Part shown: positions 33,881 through 46,739 of the stretch, piece by piece
Layout of the letters: every line of letters starts with the position of its first letter
Position numbering within the stretch: the stretch's first letter is position 1
Origin: Sequoia sempervirens
Taxonomy: Eukaryota; Streptophyta; Pinopsida; Cupressales; Cupressaceae
Direction: 5' to 3'
DNA: 64,000 bases
NCBI GenBank assembly: GCA_007258455.2
Contig: VDFB02321268.1
Span: 1-64,000, forward strand
Position numbers and translations under genes: made by a program
Notes under the pieces: generated by a model
What the model saw: only the letters and a program-made list of their open reading frames with translations
What the model was told of the DNA's origin: nothing
The model's database searches: none

Positions 33881-36800
33881 TATCTTTGTCTATAAATGAG
33901 TGATTCACTCATTGATACAAGCATAAACCTTATTGGAAAACTTTGTTTAGATTAGTAATGGGCTCTTTTGTTTTGAGGGTTATACAACTACATTGGAAAC
34001 CTTTTCTTGATTATTAGGATTTCCTTACAACATTAATAAATTGTAATAGAGGTATTTGGTGTTGATATCATGGTTTGAGTCTCATAAGAATTAGGACAAT
34101 CATAACATGGATGGCAAAGAACACATTAGTATAGATGGGGGTTAAAAGAATCAAGCGATTGTGATGGTATTTTTTTGAAAATGTCATAATATGAAACCTT
34201 GAGAGGTTATAAGGTTTGAATGATAGTTTCAAGAGGATAGTATTACACAGAGCTTGAAAGATTCATTGTTCAAAGGGCTTCACTTGAGGTATAAAATAAT
34301 GAGCACATGTTACTTTCATTTTTAATAGACAAGAAATAAATTGCAATCCTTTAACCTTGAATTGAATTAGATGTTATCTCAAACAAATAAGCATAGTCAA
34401 AACCATGTAAGTGTAGTCGATGAAGGTACGTAGGCTCACATACCAATATGTGACATAGGGCAGGGTTTTGAAGTTCGTTAATAAAGGTGCTAGTAAGGGG
34501 ATCTTGATAGTGAAACATTACAAATGGAGTGATGGTTTTAGTCAACTCTTGAGAGTAGAAACTATCAATTAATCAATTGGGAAAGAGTTTTAGAGTGTTA
34601 GAGGTAGTGTGAAATGGTGAACCTATGTGGTATTCCCTAAGAGTAATCTTATGGTTAAAAAAGAAAATGATTTCTATCACACACATATACTCTTAAAGGG
34701 AATGAGGTAATGATAATACATGCATTATGAAGATTCAAAGAAGCAAGGTATGAGATTTGCACAAAGGGTAGTCAACACAAAGTTGAATAAGGCATAAAGA
34801 TAAAGGGTTTTACACGATAGTGAAATGGATGACATTCATCTAGGACTATGTGTCTCTTAATTATTTTCCCCCTGACCATGATGAGAGATGAGAGTACAAT
34901 TATGACAAATATAAGTAGTCCAAAAGCACAGCTCAGTAAGAAAATAGTGGTGTCATCCCAAAGGATAGAAACCATTAGAAAATCTAGGATAGTCTTCTAT
35001 TTCTAGCACAAATGCTTATGGAGGCATACATGGAAGTGGGTTTTCACACATTGCATCCAATGTTTCAATGATATGCCATCCTACTAGAGCCTTCACCAAG
35101 GTTTACAACGAGGTTGAGAATCTCAAAGAAAATCATTGCCAAGGTAGAAGTCTTTGCAAGTGTACGGTGAATAGAGTATATTACAATTTATGTCTAGTCA
35201 ACCACAAACTACACAAAACCCTATGTCATGTTCTATATTAAAGCAAGTGGAAATGTTCTCTCATGATGGTATAGTCCCATGAAAAAATGACACAACAAAA
35301 TGATAAATGGGTAGCAAGGGAAATCATAGTCTTATGAGAATCATGAAGAGGACAATCATTTATGACTGTGATAAGAATGTTGTAGTGAGATAATGAGCAT
35401 TCAAATCAAGAATGAGGGAAGATGATGACCAAATATTATCACATGTAGTAGGAGCAAATCAAGAAAAAGTGGTAAAAGTTGGACATGCTAGTTTCACAAT
35501 TAATTTACAACAACCTCCCTAATTCTTGGGTTGGAGTAGCCAAGGGAAAATAAGAGTAAACTTTGTAAAGTGAAGGAAGGTCAAATATGGCATACAAAAA
35601 TGCATTTGGCAAGAGTGTAATTGTGATATGAAGACAGTCTTGAATGAAGATTCCATGAATGTGAGGAATGATGGATATTGATGATTACTAGGGTTCTTAG
35701 ATCTTTGAGTCTTCAAGTCCAATCAGTATAATGAAGGGACAATAGTTCAAGACAGTATAACCATTCATGAGAAATGCAAAAGGCAGTTTAAATGGACTAT
35801 ATAAGGATAGTTATCATTAAACAAAAGATAAACAGTGATATAATTGTGTGCTCATTATCATCATTTTCAAGGGGGTTTTATGACAACCATATTTAAAGGC
35901 AACAATTTTTGGAAATTGTAGCTATTAGTTCCATTTTTCATAGTCACTATAAAGACTTAAAATTGGTATGCAAAAATCATAGCCTAATCAAAGCATGGAT
36001 TAGCATTTTAAGACAATCCAATCACATTAATTGAAGGAAGATTCCACACTCTCAATGGATGGTGTTGAGATCAAAAGGATAGTAAGGACAACCTAATGCA
36101 AGGATAGACTGCACAGTTTTATAGAGGAAGGTCCTATGGAAAGGAAGTAATCAAAGGATGATAGGTTGTAAGAGAAAGTGTTTCCAGCCTAGGAATGTAA
36201 GGCTATAACTTCATAATGCAAAAGGCATCCATCATTCATTAAGAGGGAAATTACTCTGTCAAAGAAGACACTGATTAAAGTAGATAGTCAAAGAGATATA
36301 AAGAACTATAAGAAGACCTTAGGAGTACAATGAGTAGAGGTTCCATAAGAAGAAGGCATGATGAACACCAAGTAAAGTGATGTTAGAGATAATTTTACAG
36401 ATCCCCATACAATGATAACACAAAATACTTTTGATGACCAAACATGTGCAATCTATAGAGTAGTGACTGTAGTAGTAAAAGGAGCAATGTAATCAGTCTT
36501 AAAGAGTAGGCCTAAAAACAAATGACCTCCTGTGATAGTGGGGAACATCATAATGTTATATGAAGATATTTCTGTAAACTGTCTATATTAATTAATGCAA
36601 GGATATATAATCTAAGAAGGGGTTTTTCTAATGGAAATTAAACTGAAACTAATAACAAGCTAAAGGTAAAGGAAATTGTGTTGAGCATATGATAACAATT
36701 GTAGGTTACAAATCATGAGTAAAGACCTTTAGTGCAATCACTAAACTGATGACTAGTGAACCATGGTAGTTCAAATGGATGGTGAACAAGAGTGACAATC

Positions 36801-37872
36801 TTAATAAATTAGGAAGCAATGAGAAAATTTGCCTATGATAGTGATGTGCTCTATTGCAATAAGGGCCATGGTAATCTCATATGAAGGTAGTCATAAATTC
36901 ACTAGTGAGCAACCAAGTCAATAGTAAGGTTAAGAGTCCTAAAGGACTTTTCTCGAGATGTGTTCAGTCATTTTAAGTCTGTTTAAGAGGCCGCATGGGT
37001 ATAACTAGAAGTTGGGTGAAATTTGGAGCCAAATTAATGAAAAATTAAGGAGTTTGGTGAAATTATATCGTTAAGAGTTCAAAGCATTATTTGATGATAC
37101 CAATTATATTAATGAAAAATTACACCAAATAATTATATCACCTTAGTGGTTTTTGGTTTGAACAAAGATAAATGCAATGGTCAATGATTATACACTTTCA
37201 AATACTATCCAATACAACTGGAAATAACACCAATTGTACTTGCATGGAAATCCTAGATCAAGTTTGAAAGCATGTGGTTTACTCATTCCAACCAAATAAA
37301 TATACTCTTATAAATATGAAAATATACACCCTAATTATCAAAATATATGAAAATATGCATTCTAATTATCAATAAGTTTTTCATAGTTAAGGACATGTCC
37401 TAGGACCCTAGTGTTCTATGAAGTAAAAAGGATAATTACAGAAGATCACAAATTATTAGTATTTATTCCATATTATTCATTTGAAACAAAACATGCGAGA
37501 TCTTATGTGTGAGAGATTATTCAAGAATGAATATTGGAGCAATATGCATTTAGACATGTTGCATCATATTTGTCTTGAAGTCTTTTCAACAATAATTGAA
37601 AAGGGGTAAGAAACTAAGGAATAAGAGGGAAGTTAGTATATTTCCATACCCTAATATAGCAAGCTATCAAATGTAGTTTTGAAAAAACATCACATGCTTA
37701 AGATTGAATATTTTGCAAAGGAAAATAAAATATCACAAGTTTTAAATAAGATTGTGGATTTTGAAGCTAATCTCATCCTAAAATTCAAATATCAAATTCT
37801 AATTCACAACTATCTATACATTTTCCAAATTCATATTCTAATATATAGTCAATATCTACTATGATTCATCAA
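33881..37872. other. Unassigned 4 kb
   Basis: No recognisable domain on either strand. A TATAAATGAGTGATTCACTC stretch near 33893 and a TTGATATCATGG near 34067 faintly recall a promoter and a decayed PBS, so this could be the interior of another retroelement, but I cannot support that. Short open frames (34351-34545, 34772-34975, 35519-35722) show no family signature. Confidence 0.4.
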
Positions 37873-38205
37873 CTAAAATACGTTTTTAGCCCCATTCCGA
37901 ACGCTCATCTCCAACACGAACTCATTGCTGCTGCTTGTCCTGTTACTAAAATCAATACCATCCACATAGAATTTAGGCTTAGTTGGGTACACGAATGCCC
38001 AGATAATAAACAATGCGATCGCCATGATTATTATGAGCACTATGATAAAAATAATAAGGAAACATAAGCAGCAGGGGATTCTGCTCCTGCACTCGCGGAG
38101 TATGTAAGCTTTAGTCGATGAAGGAATGGGGGCTCTGCAACCTCCTGCTGAATAATCATACCCTTCATTGAAGGTCGGAAGATATTTCGCGCCTTGTCCC
38201 ATCAA
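37873..38205 (-). CDS. NDR1/HIN1-like (LEA_2) membrane protein, N-terminal part only
   Basis: 110 codons from ATG 38205 (a second Met follows). A cytosolic tail of about 45 residues ends in a Cys-containing juxtamembrane stretch (IPCCLCF), followed by one membrane segment (LIIFIIVLIIIMAIALFI). Next come WAFVYPTKPKFYVDGIDF, the usual boundary into the LEA_2 domain, and EFVLEMSVRNGAKN at the strand before the conserved VRNPN-type turn. Family members are about 200-230 residues, plasma-membrane anchored and often linked to defence or stress. Here the frame stops at 37873, about halfway. The sequence AAC|GTATTT at 37881 could be a splice donor, with exon 2 further left, but I found no exon 2. The alternatives are a truncated gene or a pseudogene. 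It is the only ordinary host-type gene seen in the window. Confidence 0.6.
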   Translation of the reverse strand: MMGQGAKYLPTFNEGYDYSAGGCRAPIPSSTKAYILRECRSRIPCCLCFLIIFIIVLIIIMAIALFIIWAFVYPTKPKFYVDGIDFSNRTSSSNEFVLEMSVRNGAKNVF

Positions 38206-38325
38206 TTCTTTCTCTAAAACCCTCCACGAGACGCAAAATCAGAGTTGTAAAAATATATTAAGACAAAGCGATCAAATGTAGCAGGAGAAAGATGAAGATG
38301 TGGAAATGGAATACGGTGTATGGAG

Positions 38326-38333
38326 TAATATAG
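38326..38333 (-). promoter_or_regulatory. Candidate TATA box of the NHL-like gene
   Basis: CTATATTA on the minus strand lies about 120 bp upstream of the ATG. It is followed by a CT-rich leader (TTCCACATCTTCATCTTTC) typical of plant 5' UTRs. The surrounding 38.2-38.5 kb is less AT-rich than its neighbours. Confidence 0.45.
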
Positions 38334-38499
38334 GAGGGCTGACGGTGAACGAGGCAAAGTTTTTTGTATGGCGAAGTTTCTCTATAGTTAAAAACGATAG
38401 CCAAGGGTAGTTTGGGCATGCAGATTCAACTCTCTACAACGCCGTTTAAAGGAAGAAAGCAGAAGAAAGCATAATCAACGGGCAGTGTGTTGCTTTAAA

Positions 38500-39149
38500 T
38501 CTATAGTTTATTTTTAGGATGTTCAATGCTTTGGCTTTTTTTCAGTTTTTTTTTTTTTTAAAAAGATCCTGTTAGGGAAGCGGCTAAGGCTTAAATTTGA
38601 TGGCCGTATGGCTGTATTTAGTCATTTTACAGTTAAAATACAATTAAAATTTTAGGAAGACTGTATCACTTGAAAGGAAAAATTTTAGTTAAACTGTCAA
38701 AATTTCTATGTAATTATTTCTATATGTGTTTTTAAATAGATAACCTTTAATATTTGAAAGGCAACTTCAAATAAATGACCACACAAGAAAATTGCTTGAC
38801 AGACAGGGTCAACTATCAAATTTAAGCCCCGGGCTATCCAATACATATCTGCACTACATTGTTTATGTTGGGTCTGAACTCATCGTTAAACGTCAGTTCA
38901 CCGCAGCATCGCTTCCATGAAGTTTTCCGTGGAAAAATCAAATCTTTAAGATGACTGGCAGTAGAGTTCCGTAATATTGGGGCTCCTGTTTGTTGTTTCC
39001 ATTTTAATTTTTAACATTAATTTTATCATATTGAAAATAGTTTCTAGATTGAAAAAAGGATCCAAGAGTAAATTTCAGAGTGTCTTATAGTTTTCTTTTC
39101 AGATAACTTTACGTGTAAAGATCAAAATCTAAACTATTTAACAAACAAA
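38500..39149. other. Unassigned intergenic sequence upstream of the NHL-like gene
   Basis: Nothing assignable beyond T-rich tracts near 38547-38560. Confidence 0.5.
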
Positions 39150-39420
39150 TCCATAGAATTTCCTTCAATTTTTTATATTTTTGGGCTATAAGTTTTATCT
39201 GTTGATATCATTTTTGGTTATGAAAATGTAAAAAAAAATCTGATTGTGGGCTCTAATATTAAAGTGGAGAACTTTAGATTCAATAGTCCATAGAATTTCC
39301 TTCAATTTTTTTTTTTTGGGTTATAAGTTTTATCTGTTGATACCATTTTCGGTTATGAAAATGTAAAAAAAATCTGATTGTGGGCTCTAATATTAAAGTG
39401 GAGAACTTTAGATTCAATAG
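39150..39420. repeat. Tandem duplication, units of 137 and 134 bp
   Basis: 39150-39286 and 39287-39420 both begin TCCATAGAATTTCCTTCAAT and end TTTAGATTCAATAG. They are almost identical except for the T-run length. A degenerate third unit (AGGTTCTAATATTAAATTCA) follows near 39550. Confidence 0.9.
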
Positions 39421-42400
39421 CCGGTTGACAGAAGCCATTGACATGTTGTGACAGGTATATCATGCTTGAATTGGTATATATGCCCTGTTTTTATTGTTTC
39501 GGAACCTGCTGAATTTACAAATTGCTATTTTAAAATTTAAAAAAAAATTAGGTTCTAATATTAAATTCAAGAATTTTATATTCCATTATATTTAAATCTT
39601 AATTATAATTTAAACTTTAGTATATAGGGTATCTCTAAAGAGAGAAAAAATTATTTGTTGGAAAATATTACATATATATTATGAAGTCATTTTATAATAC
39701 AAATGGTGGAAACTATAATCTATTATTATAATGTTACTTCATTAAGATGTTGCAATATGTATTATCTTTTTATTAGATTCAAACTTAGTATTAAATGTAT
39801 CATGTGTTGATATTAAATATCTACAAAAGTCTTATAAGATGATATCAATAAGTTACATATGCAACCAAGAATGAATGCAAATTTTTATTCCTTGACTTGA
39901 ATCCCTTAAACTTTTATGTAGCATATGCAACTTGGGAATCCATAAAAACATAGCTTTATATTGATATTTTGACACAAGATCTCAAATTATAGAACAAAAT
40001 TAATATCACTGAAGTATGCAAGATGCCAGTGCTTTAGAGTATACTACACCTACCTAATAGGGAATATAAAAATGTGATTTAATAAATTATTTCATCATTC
40101 AACCACTTAAGACAACTACCTATCTGATTGGGAAACATAATTATTACTTAAAAAGGAGATAAATATGCATAGGAATCTAATGTAAAGAGCTAGACACATA
40201 TTTGTGTAAATAAAAGTTACAAGAGACATTACATATTCATATCTACTTCAATATTAATTCTTATTCAAAGAATTATTGTATATTATTTTAAAAATATCTT
40301 TAGAAATAATTTTTGATTGTTTTATAATCAATATGCTGACAAATAATAAAAAATAATAGTAGGTCATCAAATGTGATCCTAGAAATATTTACATAATTAC
40401 CTAGAACATCCTAATTAGGCATGGAAACACCTAAAATATGGAGGGATCTCTACTAGACTACACGAGCTTTATAGAATCAACACAAATGACCTCAACCAAA
40501 ATATTCATGTGAAATGCCTAGATCAAGAATGTTGTAATAAATCTCAACTTAAAGACATATAAAAGAGGAAGTCAACTAAAATAGTGGAGCAAATTTGCAT
40601 TCAAAAAATGTGTAGAAAAATGTTGGAATATATTAGAAAACACAACAATACATAGCCTTCACCATAAATTTAATCTCTACATGAAGTTGTGTTATGAACC
40701 AAAGGGGTTTCATTTAAGGGTTTTCCTCCTTAAATCTAATAGATGAGAATGAGTGCTCAAACTATGAGAAATTGGGGTTTAATTTTGGTTGATAAAATGA
40801 TAAAACATGAGGAATTGTAAGGTTTCTAAATTATATATAAATTGAACATCTAGCATGGGATCCTCACATATTAATAATTGTTTCAAATTCTCCCTTATTA
40901 TTTTCATATTCAATTGAGTCCATCAATGACATCTTGAGTCATCCAAGGAAATAAGTGTGGTTTCCATTTTGAATGTTCGGGTTCTAAGATTTAGATGTCG
41001 AAGGATGCAACATGATAGGATTCTAGGGATTCACATGTCAAAGGGTGTAATTACAAGAGAGGCATAAGAAATTGAGTCACAATTTAATTTGTATAATTTT
41101 CATCTTTTAAGTTAGCATTTATATTTTTAAAGGTCCAAATTTAAGAATTTAGGGATTAGGATACAACTTGATCCCAAGATGCAAGGGGAAGAAAGGGTAT
41201 ATGATCATAAGAATCATGAATGGTAGGCCAATGGTGAAGAAGGGAACAAGATTCTTGTAAAAAAATTCACAAGAAGGATGGTTTAAAAGAGGGAAGCATG
41301 ATGGGATAAGCAAGACAAATGAATCCTTGAAGAAAAAATTAACTTATTCTTCAAATGTGACCTCCATGGGATCAAGTGTTTGAGTGTGAGGGTCTCTTCT
41401 TTGTCCCTATCTTGAGAAGTAACCCCTTATAATATGTAGAGATTGATGGTTATAGTCTTGATGGCTTCTTAACTCACCATTAGGAGGCTACAAAGGTTAT
41501 TCTTAATGTCTTCCTAGTTTTTCTATATTTTTAAGAAACTTTATCTCAAGGATTTCATATTGTTGAAAGAGGCCACAATCTTTTTCAACTCAATCTATAT
41601 TTCCTCATCTGTATATTTCCTTTTTGGGTCTTTAGCTTGATCATAAACTAATTTTACAATGTGTTGTAGCCTTGGGTTAAAGGTATGTAGCTACACAAAA
41701 AATCCATTTATAAAATATTTGTGCTCTAACTGCTTCATCAAGATCCACTCTTCAATTAAGGATCATGATTATTTTTCTTAGCCAGGCTTAATCCTCCTCA
41801 TTCATTGACAACTATCATATCAAATGGTTTTCCATGAGAAGTATCATTTGAGAAGCCTTCTATATTGTATTAAAATATTAAAGGTACACTTCTAGAAGCT
41901 AAATGAATCTTTCTTGTTGTTGGCGAGTGAGGTGGATCACTTTAAAACATTGTGTATTACTTATTTCTTCCACTTAAGGTTCCACTAGTCTTTGGAAGAA
42001 AACACATATATTACCCTATGAACTACATATCAATAAGAGTTGTCCTATTTATCTCTTCTACCAATAATGAGTACTTTATAAACAACATATATATTCTAGA
42101 TTCCTCCCAAATTTTACTTTATTCACACCCTTAGACTCTATTTGAACCAAATTTTCTCTCTTCTCAAATTAGTTGAATCTTGTTTCAACCCTTAATTTAA
42201 TCCCCTTCATATTATTCCCATTAAAAATAATAGATATGTTATTCCTATTAATTTAGTTCTTAATCCATCCATCTCAATTTATTACTATAAATCCTTCTTA
42301 TAGATTCTAACCTTAGTTTATTCATTTGAATAAAATTATTGGGAAAAATCAATGATTTCCATAATTTGTCTTGCTTATCCCATAAAAATTTCATCGATTC

Positions 42401-42446
42401 CCTTGTATTGTGGATTTCCATTCCTTTTCCTTCTATTCTCTAACAC
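39421..42446. other. Unassigned AT-rich sequence with one dispersed repeat
   Basis: The only feature I can support is the 55-bp repeat at 40332-40386, matching 2444-2498. The rest shows no domain, terminal repeat or RNA gene. Confidence 0.5.
40332..40386 (+). repeat. 55-bp dispersed repeat, copy 2
   Basis: Matches 2444-2498 at about 50 of 55 positions. The flanks are unrelated beyond these limits. Confidence 0.7.
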
Positions 42447-42638
42447 TTGGAGTCACAACATAAGACTTGGGAGGAAGATGTGCCTTCTGAGGGACATTTT
42501 TTTTTGGTTAACCCAAATAATTTCATTCCTAGACACTTCACACTAAAGATAGATATACAAAATTTTGATGGAAATAATCCAACATATTGGTTCTACCAAA
42601 AGGGGCAATTATTATCTCTTCATCATGTTTCAAGTTAA
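42447..42638 (+). pseudogene. Gypsy gag remnant
   Basis: An open stretch of 63 codons contains LKIDIQNFDGNNPTYWFYQK, then LLSLHHVSS. The pattern L-x-I/F-x-x-F-x-G-x-N-P-x-x-W, followed by a Leu/His-rich helix, is the start of the capsid region in many plant gypsy gag proteins. No LTR or pol remnant is seen beside it, so it is an isolated fragment. The call rests on one short motif. Confidence 0.4.
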
Positions 42639-43354
42639 TAGAACTTCGTTACAATTCTATCCCTACATTTGGAACCAAACTGATTAATTTGTAAAAAAGA
42701 TTAATGATTTTAAATCTCCTTATGTGAGTAAGTTTATAACTTACAACTCAAAATTGAATCTAAGTCGTTGCTTTTAAAGCACTTAAATCTTCATCCATGG
42801 TGATACGAGCCTTTTTTTTTATGTCCTTGGCAACTTTCTTATAGAAAGTAGCAATGCCAGTTCAAGTGTTGCGATCTGTCAATCAACATGTATCGCCAAC
42901 CTAATCCATGCTTTCATTAATATCATCAAAGTACACAAGACAATTTTTTCTTAGAGGGAAACTTTCTTTATACACTCCATCACTCATCGCTGATCCTAAA
43001 CTTTGATGAGAGCATTTGTGTGGTAATTTTCAGCCATTGGATTATCCTTCTTTAAAAATTTATCAGCAATCCTCAATCCTTTTGTTGCTTTTCTTTTGCA
43101 TTATGCTAAATCTTTAGAATTTTCCACATAGCCCATTCCATGTAGTGACCATCGCTTGTCGTTGATTTAGTTTGTCTTTGTGCTACTCTATCAAAGATGT
43201 AAATATCCCGACGATGCTCTTTAGCCCCTGGTTCCATAGCCTGACTGTTGGTCACATTTATTCTTTTGTTGCATGTTGCTAATTCAAACCTTTTTCTTAA
43301 TATTTTATCCACGATGGGAGATGTGTCAGTATTATATTTTGGACATGTACAACT
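42639..43354. other. Unassigned flank left of the TIR element
   Basis: It contains CATCACTCATCGCTGATCC near 42983 and CCATCGCTTGTCGTTGAT near 43149, motifs also repeated just outside the right end of the element at 59.08-59.49 kb. An 87-codon minus-strand open frame (43106-43369) resembles no known family. Confidence 0.4.
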
Positions 43355-43385
43355 TGGGTGATCCCACAAAGCTGGTTTACAATTT
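43355..43385 (+). repeat. Left terminal inverted repeat
   Basis: It begins TGGGTGATCCCACAA and ends TGGTTTACAATTT. 28 of 31 positions match the reverse complement of 58964-58994. The GATCCC within it recalls the internal GGGATCCC motifs. Confidence 0.75.
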
Positions 43386-44250
43386 CTAGGAGATTTTGAG
43401 TTTTGTTGAAATCACATATTTCTAGAAAATATAATGATTTAAGCCTTAGAAAGATCCAATTAAAGCATTCCAATTGAAGAGGGTTTGATCAAACTACCTT
43501 AGATCAAACCCCCTTGGATAGAACCCCGCTAGTTTTAAACCATACCTATAATGGAGTCTCCTTTACACCTATCAAAATGCTGATAAAAAATCACTTTTGA
43601 TTTACCTTTTTGGGGGATCAAATTAATTCATTTTAATTTTATTTTTGTAACTGTGTAGTCCTTATTATAAGCTTCCTGAAAAGTATAATTTTAAATAAAT
43701 TTAATTTTATTATTTTATTTATTTTTTATTTCTTGTGAATGTAGGTTTTTCACTGAAAATCAAGCTCTCTATTCTATACATGTGGAAAAATAGTAGATTA
43801 TCCATTTTTTTTTTGAAAAATATGAGTGCACCAGATATTGAAGTCCTTGATCCAACAAAAAAAAAGAATTTCGATACATATAAAAAAGTTACACATTATA
43901 CAATCGCACTATGTCTGAATTGTAATTAGTTTGACTTTGAAACTTGATTAAAGAAAAAAAAAATCAATAAAAAAGTAGCTAACCAAGTAGAAGCACTAGA
44001 GATTGGAGTTAAAAATCTAAATTTTAAAGAATTATAATTTTATCCTTCATGGGAAAAAAGTTATGTTATACGGTGAGTGTCACTTTTTAAAAATGTTGTT
44101 TTCTGGATAAAAAAATAGTTTTTGAGGGAGATGGAAAAATAAGTGCAATCTAATTCCAAAATTTTGAAAAGTATATGTGCACAAAGTTGAGTCCACAAAA
44201 TGTGGAAGTTTTTTCCTCAGCCAAAAAATTGAAATCGGCTTTGCAAAAAT
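43386..44250. other. Left arm of the TIR element, non-coding
   Basis: AT-rich, with no gene. Near 44180 a segment reading GTGCACAAAGTTGAGTCCAC pairs in inverted orientation with the right arm near 58600. Confidence 0.5.
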
Positions 44251-44500
44251 GGTATCTCGATTTTAATAAACGGGATCCTGATTTTTAAAAATTGGGATCC
44301 CGTTTAGCTTCAGGATCCCGTTTAGCTTCAGGATCCCGAGCCTAAATACGAAACGAGATTCTACTTTTTAAAAATTGGGATCCCATTTCCTATAGGATCT
44401 TGAACCAATGGAGAAGGAACGAGATCCCGATTACTATGAAAAGGGATCTTGATTTATAAAAATTGGGATCCCGTTTTGTAGAAATCAGGATCGCATTTTA
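44251..44500. repeat. Left subterminal GGGATCCC motif cluster
   Basis: About ten GATC-centred motifs occur in 250 bp, mostly (A/C)GGGATCC(C/T) followed by GTTT or ATTT, for example ATTGGGATCCCGTTT near 44298 and 44462. They are spaced by AT-rich 10-40 bp. The right arm has the matching cluster. Such subterminal repeats are transposase binding sites in CACTA and hAT elements; that role here is inference. Confidence 0.8.
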
Positions 44501-44869
44501 TAATGCTATTTATTTTTTTAAAAACAAACAGAGTTCATTTTACAATAGACAAGATTCTGAGTAAAGGCGATAACAACCCCCAAAAACAGCTCTAGGTACT
44601 CGCCCACGCCCCGTTTTTTTGCATTTTTGCATTTTTTATTGAAATTGTGAAGAAAATTAGTGAATTTAACATGTTTTTTTTAATTTATTTCACATTTTGA
44701 GATTTTTTTTTCCTGTTATAGTAGAAATGAGTAATTGTAAAAATAGATGAAAAAAAATGCAATGAAACCTAAAGATTTTTGAATAGAAATGAAAAAATCG
44801 ACCTTGAATTGTGTTTTACAAAAAAAATTTAACTTTTGAAACCTAAATTGTTCTATTAAACAAAAAAAA

Positions 44870-45130
44870 AAGAATTTGAAAACCCTAATTGAAACAAAAC
44901 AAAAAAATTGCTTTTCAAAACCCTAGAAATTGAAATGAAATAAAAAATTGCATTTAGAAACCCTAATCAATCTTTTTCAAACCATGAATTCAAATCAAAC
45001 GAAAAAAATTAAATTTGAAAACCCTAGTTTGAACTGAAATGAAAAAATTGTGTTAAAAACCCTAATTGCTTAGAAATTGAAACCCTAAATTGAATTCGAG
45101 CAATTTTTTTTATTAAAACCCTAAATTGAA
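44870..45130. repeat. Spaced AAACCCTA (telomere-like) boxes
   Basis: At least seven AAACCCTA units occur at roughly 30-60-bp spacing, embedded in repeated GAAATTGAAA-type sequence. They are not a contiguous telomere array, so this is a degenerate tandem repeat containing telo-box-like motifs. Confidence 0.75.
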
Positions 45131-45388
45131 ATCGAACAAATCATTTTGATTTTGAAAACTAGGTAATTTCAAGCTCAAAAAAATTCATTTGCATTGCTTA
45201 AATTTTTTAAATTTTATTTGCATTGTATGGAAAAAATGATATGTTAAAATTTAGTTTCAATGTTAAATTATAATTAGATTAGAAAACAATATGTTAAAGA
45301 ATAGTTAAAATTCATAAATTTTATCAATGTTTGTTTGCAAATTTAGTTAGCAAATTCATAAATCTAAGCACGTATAGTTGATTCCAAT

Positions 45389-45546
45389 TGGCACAAACTT
45401 GCAAGTCTAAATTATTCCAAGGGCCACCCAAAGTTCACCCTAAGTTTGCTAAACCATAGACCTTGAACTATAAAATATCAACCCTCAACACTAAAGCATT
45501 TGGATTTTGTCTTAGGACCTTAAAATGAAATTTGGTTTCCTAAAAA
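45389..45546. repeat. Outlying unit of the CCCTAAA/CTTAAG satellite
   Basis: CTTGCAAGTCTAAATTATTCC through GAAATTTGGTTTCC aligns with the satellite units starting near 47039 and 47648, but carries more substitutions. Confidence 0.75.
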
Positions 45547-46739
45547 AACCCTCTATTGTCACCATTCAATAGAGCTTTTTGTAATGTTTTCACTTATTTG
45601 AACACATAATATAAAACCTTTTGGTTTCTAAAAGTTTATGAAGAGTGGATGATCACTCTCTATGACACTTAGACATGATTATTAGGGATCTAAATCATTG
45701 GAAGAAAAAATTATTCTATTATATCCACAAGATAGGAGAGCATGAGTGAGAGTGCTATGGGTAAAATTTCTTTCATTGGACATACCTAAAATTATGTAGG
45801 TTCAATGTCAAGAATGGGTCTATTTGGTATTATGAAAACTATTATGAATATCTAGAATACCATAAAAGTATAATTATAGCAATTCCAATTGGAAACACTT
45901 GGGTATATATCATATGAAATTTAAATCTAGTAAGGTGTCTATTATATAGGAGAGTTGATAATACATGGAAAGAGGTCTGTATGGGAATATATGTATTAAG
46001 AAACAAATACCATGACCAATATAGGATTTTTAAGATGTGATCCTAGATAATATTCCACCCATCCTTAATCATAATGGATTCTTTAGCAATTAAGAGAGAT
46101 TCAATAACCATAAAATTACTTATATTTTGATACTATATAGATTTATGTGTAAGGATGGAAATGCATCAATAAGGAGACCAAGATGGAACCATTTAACACC
46201 TAAGGTACACCTATTACATGGGAAAGGGAGGAGGTACATGATGATAGGTTGGAGGAACTATGCTATTATTACAATAGAGATAGGAGGAGGATTCATATTA
46301 TGCTCCTATAAATAAGAGGTTAATTTAGAAGATTAAAAGAACTAGATAATAAAAAAGGAAATAATTCTATAGAGGGAGTGAGTGGGATTGCTGGAAATAT
46401 ACAAGGAGAGAGGTGAAGGTCCCAACACCTACATAGAGTCCTACATGAAATACACCAATCTAGGAACTTCCTAGAAGGACCAAGATCCATGTGAGTAGCC
46501 TCTTTTTAATTTTGTATCTTCTACATATGTATATTTATTCCTTTATTATGTGATTAAAATTATGTATGATATAACTTATTAATAAGATATTACAAGTATA
46601 ATTATTAAAATATTTCATATTTATTTTGATATCCTCTAATGTAGGAGGAAATTTTTACTTGTTTTGATGGATGTATGTTATTTTTGTGATATGTATAGAT
46701 TGATTCATTTTAACATGGTACTTTTTTTTTATTAGAGGG
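45547..46739. other. Unassigned sequence between satellite units
   Basis: It begins with a perfect inverted repeat CTCTATTG...CAATAGAG (45551-45574). No gene is recognised; a 62-codon plus-strand frame at 46127-46315 has no family signature. Confidence 0.5.

Noticed and set aside
34351..34545. Faint resemblance to a gypsy RNase H start on the minus strand (FDYAYLFEI)
   Set aside because: No other pol motif occurs in the expected order nearby; the similarity is within chance for AT-rich DNA.
43106..43369. 87-codon minus-strand frame running into the left TIR
   Set aside because: No family resemblance, and it crosses the proposed element boundary, so it is probably fortuitous.
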